A DNA stretch of 64,000 nucleotides from Achromobacter pestifer (lineage in GTDB: Bacteria; Pseudomonadota; Gammaproteobacteria; Burkholderiales; Burkholderiaceae_B), in NCBI RefSeq assembly GCF_902859625.1, contig NZ_CADIJX010000007.1, positions 186,001-250,000 on the forward strand, read 5' to 3'. The notes under the pieces were generated by a model, which did not search any database, was not told the DNA's origin, and saw only the letters and a list, made by a program, of their open reading frames with translations. Shown here in pieces: positions 62,030-64,000 of the stretch. A program made the position numbers and the translations under genes. How positions within the stretch are numbered: position 1 is the stretch's first letter; each line of letters begins with the position of its first letter.

Positions 62030-63250
62030 TCAGCTGGCGGTGATGACGCGGCCCTTGGCCAACGCCTGCGGCCACACCGAGACCAGTTCGTTGTTCTGCC
62101 ACTGGACCATGATGGGTTGCGCCAGCGTGTTCAGGCCATTGGCGTCGAAGTGCACGCCGCCGCCAGACATCACGCCGGCCCAGCCTTGGTCGTACTTCTG
62201 CGCGCGCAGGGCCTTGGACACGGCTTCGGGCTTGTCGGATGCCGCCACTTCCAGCGCCAGCGCCAGCACGCCAGCGCACACGGCGTGCTCCAGGGCTTCG
62301 TGCGGCATGAAGGTGCCAAAGCGCTTGCGGTAGCGTTCGGTGTATTCCGGCGCCTGGTCATAGTTGGCCGGCGCGATCGACAGCACGGCCTGGGAATACC
62401 GGCCCAGTGCCTTCGCGAAGTCGGGGATCACATAGCCCGCCGCGCCGCCCACGATGGGTACCGTCAGGCGCTGCTGACGCATCACGCGGATGATCAGCAG
62501 GCTGTCGTTCAGATACGAAATCGGGAACACGATCTGGGCGTCCGAGCCGCGCAGCTTGCTGATCAGTGGCGTCACGTCGGTGATGCCCAGCGGGTAGGCC
62601 TCATCCAGCACGATCTGGGCGCCGGCCGCTTTGGCCGCGTTGCGCACCCCCACGGCTTGCGACGTGCCGTAGGCCGTGTCCTCGTACAGCAGCGCGATCT
62701 TCTTGATGTCGGAGGCGCCCGCCACGACGGATGCGGCGTAGTCGTATTGCGCGCGGCCCAGCACCGAACCCTTGGAGACCACCTGGAAGATGTGCTTGAA
62801 GCCGCGTTCGGTCAGCACGTCCGAAAACGACATGGTCAGCAGCGGGATGCCACGGCGCTCGGTCACTTCCGACACGGCCAGCGTCAACGACGAGGCATAG
62901 GCGCCGATGAGCGCCACGCAACGATTCTGCGTGATCAGCCGCTGCGCGACGGTGGCGGCGGTGGTGGGTTGCGAGGTGGCGTCCGCGATGACCAGCTTGA
63001 GCTTGGCGCCGCCCAGCGACTTGATGCCGCCCGCCGCGTTGATTTCGTCCGCCGCCAATTCCAGCCCCTGGCGGGAATTGATGCCGAACTGCGCGTTGGC
63101 GCCGGACAGCGGCAGGATCACGCCGACATTGATGTCGGCGGGGGCGGCCAGCGCGCGGCTGGGCAAGGCGGCGGTCAGCGCGGCTGCGCCCAGTCCGGCG
63201 ACAAATTCCCGGCGCCCATGGCGCACGGCCTGTTGGGGATTGCGTTTCAT
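62030..63250 (-). CDS. Periplasmic substrate-binding protein of the Liv-type importer
   Basis: 406 residues; AGGAGA precedes the ATG. The N-terminus (RHGRREFVAGLGAAALTAALPSRALAAPADINVG) is a signal peptide with an RR that could be Tat or Sec. The mature part is of the Peripla_BP_6 type (VGVILPLSGANAQFGINSRQGLELAADEINAAGGIKSLGGAKLKLVIADATSQPTTAATVAQRLI). The ligand cannot be predicted; the neighbouring genes suggest an aromatic or lactone-type carboxylate. Confidence 0.92.
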   Translation of the reverse strand: MKRNPQQAVRHGRREFVAGLGAAALTAALPSRALAAPADINVGVILPLSGANAQFGINSRQGLELAADEINAAGGIKSLGGAKLKLVIADATSQPTTAATVAQRLITQNRCVALIGAYASSLTLAVSEVTERRGIPLLTMSFSDVLTERGFKHIFQVVSKGSVLGRAQYDYAASVVAGASDIKKIALLYEDTAYGTSQAVGVRNAAKAAGAQIVLDEAYPLGITDVTPLISKLRGSDAQIVFPISYLNDSLLIIRVMRQQRLTVPIVGGAAGYVIPDFAKALGRYSQAVLSIAPANYDQAPEYTERYRKRFGTFMPHEALEHAVCAGVLALALEVAASDKPEAVSKALRAQKYDQGWAGVMSGGGVHFDANGLNTLAQPIMVQWQNNELVSVWPQALAKGRVITAS

Positions 63251-63455
63251 GCTTGTCTCCTGGCTTTTGTGGGTGTGGGCGCACGGCAGCCAGCCCGGCG
63301 CTTTGCCGCATTATTGTGTTCATTTTTTAAGCAGTCAAGCATATTGTCCGACAATCTGACTATTGACGATCTGACGAAAATGGACTGACAATCAGACAAA
63401 CCAAATCCGGCGAAAGCGCGAATCGACGCTCGTCATCATCACCAACGAGGAACCT
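63251..63455. promoter_or_regulatory. Divergent promoter region of the catabolic cluster with GntR-like operator
   Basis: 205 bp between the receptor and the decarboxylase genes. It holds a perfect 13-bp palindrome ATTGTCCGACAAT (63343-63355), of the form often bound by FCD-type GntR proteins, and a related partial site GACAATCAGACAA (about 63388-63400). AACGAGGAAC precedes the decarboxylase ATG. Confidence 0.6.
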
Positions 63456-63869
63456 ATGGCAGACATCAAATCCGAAACCCAAGCCCTGTTCGATCAAGGC
63501 CTGAATCTGCGTCGCGAGGTGCTGGGCACCGAATACGTGGACGGTTCGCTGGCCCGCGCCAACGATTTCATGATGGCGTTCCAGCACATCACGACCGAAT
63601 GGTGCTGGGGCTACACCTGGGGCCGTCCGGGCCTGGAGAAGAAGACGCGCAGCATGCTGAACCTGGCGATGCTGACGGCACTGAATCGGCCGGCCGAGAT
63701 CAAACTGCACGTCAAAGGCGCGCTGAACAACGGCGTCACGGTGGAAGAGATCAAGGAAATCCTGCTGCAAGCCACGGTGTATTGCGGTATTCCCGCAGGC
63801 CTGGACGCCTTCAAGGTGGCCAACCAGGTGCTGGAAGAAGAGGGCGCCTTCAAGGAGCAGCAAGCATGA
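63456..63869 (+). CDS. Carboxymuconolactone decarboxylase-family protein (PcaC-like)
   Basis: 137 residues. The AhpD-like alpha-helical fold is clear: FDQGLNLRREVLGTEYVDGSLARANDFMMAFQHITTEWCWGYTWGRPGLEKKTRSMLNLAMLTALNRPAEIKLHVKGALNNGVTVEEIKEILLQATVYCGIPAGLDAFKVANQVL. The conserved WGRPGL..K-R and H in LHVKGAL match 4-carboxymuconolactone decarboxylase, a step of the protocatechuate branch of the beta-ketoadipate pathway. The true substrate may differ. Its stop overlaps the next start by 4 bp. Confidence 0.87.
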   Translation: MADIKSETQALFDQGLNLRREVLGTEYVDGSLARANDFMMAFQHITTEWCWGYTWGRPGLEKKTRSMLNLAMLTALNRPAEIKLHVKGALNNGVTVEEIKEILLQATVYCGIPAGLDAFKVANQVLEEEGAFKEQQA

Positions 63870-64000
63870 GCGCACCGCAAGAAGCCGTGGGCCTGATCGG
63901 CATCGGCAGCATGGGCTGGCCCATGGCGGCGCGCTTGGTGCAGGCGGGCTACGCCGTGACGGTCTTCGATGCCGTGCCCGGTCAGGCGGAAAAATTCGCG
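63866..64000 (+). CDS. 3-hydroxyisobutyrate dehydrogenase-like NAD(P)-dependent oxidoreductase, 5' end
   Basis: The first 45 codons are in the window and run off its right edge. The start MSAPQEAVGLIGIGSMGWPMAARLVQAGYAVTVFD is the Rossmann GxGxMGxPMA motif of the beta-hydroxyacid dehydrogenase family (MmsB, GarR, TSR). Coupled by ATGA overlap to the decarboxylase gene. Confidence 0.85.
   Translation, partial: MSAPQEAVGLIGIGSMGWPMAARLVQAGYAVTVFDAVPGQAEKFA

Overview
The window is GC-rich chromosomal DNA from a betaproteobacterium of the family Alcaligenaceae, most likely Achromobacter or a close Bordetella-like relative. This rests on gene content and order: rsmB-DUF4390-ntrY-ntrX-trkA-trkH, bioC/comF/trmL, gpsA-secB-grxC-rhodanese next to gpmA, obgE-rpmA-rplU with ispB nearby, a Bug-type (TctC) solute receptor and a Liv-type ABC cluster. 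The genus is an inference; no 16S rRNA gene is present.

Layout. 1-273 is the 5' end of dprA, divergent from def-fmt (500-1984). A tight five-gene minus-strand run follows (1989-5027: CYTH, PPOX/FMN, HAD, NTF2-like, LOG). Next come a ferritin-like gene, rimO and a LysE exporter. 8077-15959 is a plus-strand block: rsmB, a DUF4390 protein, the NtrY-type kinase, a short NtrX-like regulator, and trkA and trkH for potassium uptake. 16288-20061 holds a YbdK-type ligase, bioC, comF and trmL, with a 24-bp tandem repeat in front of trmL. 20062-20428 is a repeat-filled convergent gap. 20429-23876 (minus) carries a Bug receptor, gpsA, secB, grxC and a rhodanese. 24061-28710 (plus) carries gpmA, an EnvC-like factor, ctpA and a moeB/thiF-family gene. 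Then come a diguanylate cyclase, a FadR-type regulator with its FAD-linked oxidase, a 681-bp gap of stacked palindromes, and thiC under a TPP riboswitch. 35292-43783 contains a SecD-head lipoprotein, two divergent regulators, proB, obgE, rpmA, rplU, an IclR/FAH pair and ispB. tRNA-Pro(CGG) is at 44028-44104.

The second half is more accessory. phoX carries a clear Pho box and a Tat signal, so it is predicted to be an exported phosphatase made under phosphate starvation. Behind it lies a self-contained operon (50503 to 47142, minus strand) with its own sigma-70-type promoter and terminator: ECF-like sigma factor, membrane anti-sigma factor, exported caspase-fold protease with Sel1-like repeats, and a small secreted SecD-head protein. 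Divergent from it is a plus-strand cluster of envelope genes with little known function (51268-55874).

The right end (55862-64000) is a catabolic locus: lactonase-type MBL hydrolase, a two-part alpha/beta hydrolase, an FCD-type GntR regulator, a complete branched-chain/aromatic-type ABC importer (livF-G-M-H plus receptor), and, divergently, a carboxymuconolactone decarboxylase-family gene and the start of a 3-hydroxyisobutyrate dehydrogenase-like gene. It looks like uptake plus ring or lactone breakdown of one unknown carboxylate.

The best candidate for an undescribed system is the sigma/anti-sigma/caspase/SecD-head operon. Also notable are a 68-bp palindromic repeat family (three copies), the in-frame octapeptide repeat before trmL, a predicted leaderless regulator transcript, and two unusual regulators: an NtrX without an AAA+ domain and an OmpR-type protein without a phosphoacceptor Asp.
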